5,350 nucleotides of DNA from Spirochaetales bacterium (GTDB taxonomy: Bacteria; Spirochaetota; Spirochaetia; Treponematales; Rectinemataceae): assembly GCA_015657395.1 (NCBI GenBank), contig JADLKI010000017.1, positions 21,756-27,105 on the forward strand. Reading direction: 5' to 3'. A model generated the notes under the pieces. It ran no database searches. It was given only the letters and a program-made list of their open reading frames with translations, and was not told the DNA's origin. The stretch's first letter is position 1. Every line of letters begins with the position of its first letter. Shown piece after piece: positions 4,707 to 5,350 of the stretch. The translations under genes were made by a program, and so were the position numbers.

Positions 4707-5350
4707 ATGGCTTCAATCGCCGCCGAGCGCGCGGGCATCAATCTCTATGCGGAATACAGCCTGCACGCGCAGCTCAAGGAGTATCTCGCGCGCCCCGGAG
4801 ATCGTCTCGAAGCTGTGATTGAGGGCAGGGTAGTCGACCTGGTGCGGGCCGACGGGGAGCTTGTCGAGGTTCAGACCGGCCACCTTGGCCAGATTAAGGC
4901 CAAAGTGCTCGAGTTCGCGGGGAAAGGCTATCGCGTGCGCGTCGTGTATCCCATTCCGGCTGTGCGCGAACTGCGGAGGCTCGATCCGGTGACGAACGAG
5001 CTCCTTTCGACCCGCAGAAGCCCGAAGCGCGGTGATGTCTACAGCCTTTTCGACGAGCTGGTGCACGCGCCGGAATTCGTCGCCGTGCACAATGTCGCCG
5101 TCGAAGTCCTTATGATCCGCAGCGTCGAGACGAAGACGCGCGACGGCTCGGGGTCGTGGTGGCGCAGGGGCGACAGGACGGTGGACCGGGAGCTGGTGGA
5201 AGTTCTTTCATCGCGCGCATTCCAGACTCAGCGTGATTGGCTCGCCCTCATCCCTGAGGATATCGAACCGCCCTGGGGTTCGGCGGCGCTTGGGAAGGCG
5301 CTCGGCATTGGTCCCGAGAGAGCGCGCAAGATACTCTATTGCTTTTCGCG
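4707..5350 (+). CDS. Uncharacterised protein with PD-(D/E)xK nuclease-like core, partial
   Basis: At least 214 residues are read from the ATG at 4707; the frame runs off the right edge. I recall similar proteins of unknown function from environmental bacteria (INLY.E.SLHA.LKE, then D..V....L.E.QT) but cannot name a family. The apparent order resembles a restriction-endonuclease fold: helix with E16 (residues 12-28), strands with D44 in EGRVVDLVR, strand ELVEVQT (51-57) with E54 and Q56, helix GQIKAKVLEFAGK (61-73), strand YRVRVVYP (75-82). D-x9-E-x-Q recalls the D/E/Q active site of BglII, though this does not prove homology. A basic segment RRSPKRG (103-109) and a trailing stretch (about 187-213) resembling a winged-helix DNA-binding unit follow. 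An in-frame stop at 4689 rules out a long N-terminal extension; GTG at 4701 is an alternative start. No strong ribosome binding site is present. Nuclease activity is an inference. Confidence 0.75.
   Translation, partial: MASIAAERAGINLYAEYSLHAQLKEYLARPGDRLEAVIEGRVVDLVRADGELVEVQTGHLGQIKAKVLEFAGKGYRVRVVYPIPAVRELRRLDPVTNELLSTRRSPKRGDVYSLFDELVHAPEFVAVHNVAVEVLMIRSVETKTRDGSGSWWRRGDRTVDRELVEVLSSRAFQTQRDWLALIPEDIEPPWGSAALGKALGIGPERARKILYCFS

Noticed and set aside
4713..5090. 125-residue minus-strand open frame opposite the nuclease-like gene
   Set aside because: The plus-strand frame stays open to the window edge and has a coherent strand/helix pattern; the minus frame looks like its shadow.
1..5350. 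CRISPR arrays, insertion sequences, attachment sites
   Set aside because: No spaced repeat series, transposase or integrase frame, or target-site duplication was seen. The tRNA 3' end has no visible duplicate within the window.

Overview
The window looks like chromosomal DNA from a GC-rich anaerobic bacterium. Sigma70-type promoters, Shine-Dalgarno sites and U-tract terminators point to a bacterium. A ferredoxin-linked 2-oxoacid oxidoreductase next to an ADP-forming acyl-CoA synthetase points to fermentative or syntrophic amino-acid metabolism. The sequence alone does not fix the phylum.

Layout. From about 4250 down to 1, the minus strand carries one gene train: a promoter with upstream repeat elements, a glutamine-synthetase-family gene (4110-2755), an intrinsic terminator (2741-2712), iorA (2697-1090), iorB (1093-515, ATGA overlap) and the 5' part of an ADP-forming acyl-CoA synthetase ATP-grasp subunit (522 to beyond position 1, 8-nt overlap). 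On the plus strand lie a complete tRNA-Leu(CAG) gene with its own promoter and terminator (4511-4669) and, from 4707 past the right edge, an uncharacterised gene. Its layout resembles a PD-(D/E)xK nuclease-like core followed by a possible winged helix. About 260 bases of GC-rich DNA between the two transcription units (4251-4510) hold no convincing gene.

How the genes may work together (inference). IorAB oxidatively decarboxylates aryl pyruvates, the transamination products of aromatic amino acids, to aryl-acetyl-CoA and reduced ferredoxin. The ATP-grasp subunit would then convert the CoA thioester to free acid with ATP formation. The glutamine-synthetase-like enzyme could assimilate the released nitrogen or, given a changed substrate-loop residue, ligate glutamate to another amine. 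Points worth a second look: a strong terminator one base upstream of the iorA ribosome binding site; an IorA that lacks the usual C-terminal ferredoxin domain but keeps four cysteines suited to one proximal Fe-S cluster; two TGAAACG repeats exactly 21 bp apart just upstream of the operon -35 box; and the nuclease-like unknown gene with a D...ExQ signature. Most of the window is otherwise ordinary metabolism, and no mobile element or CRISPR array was seen.
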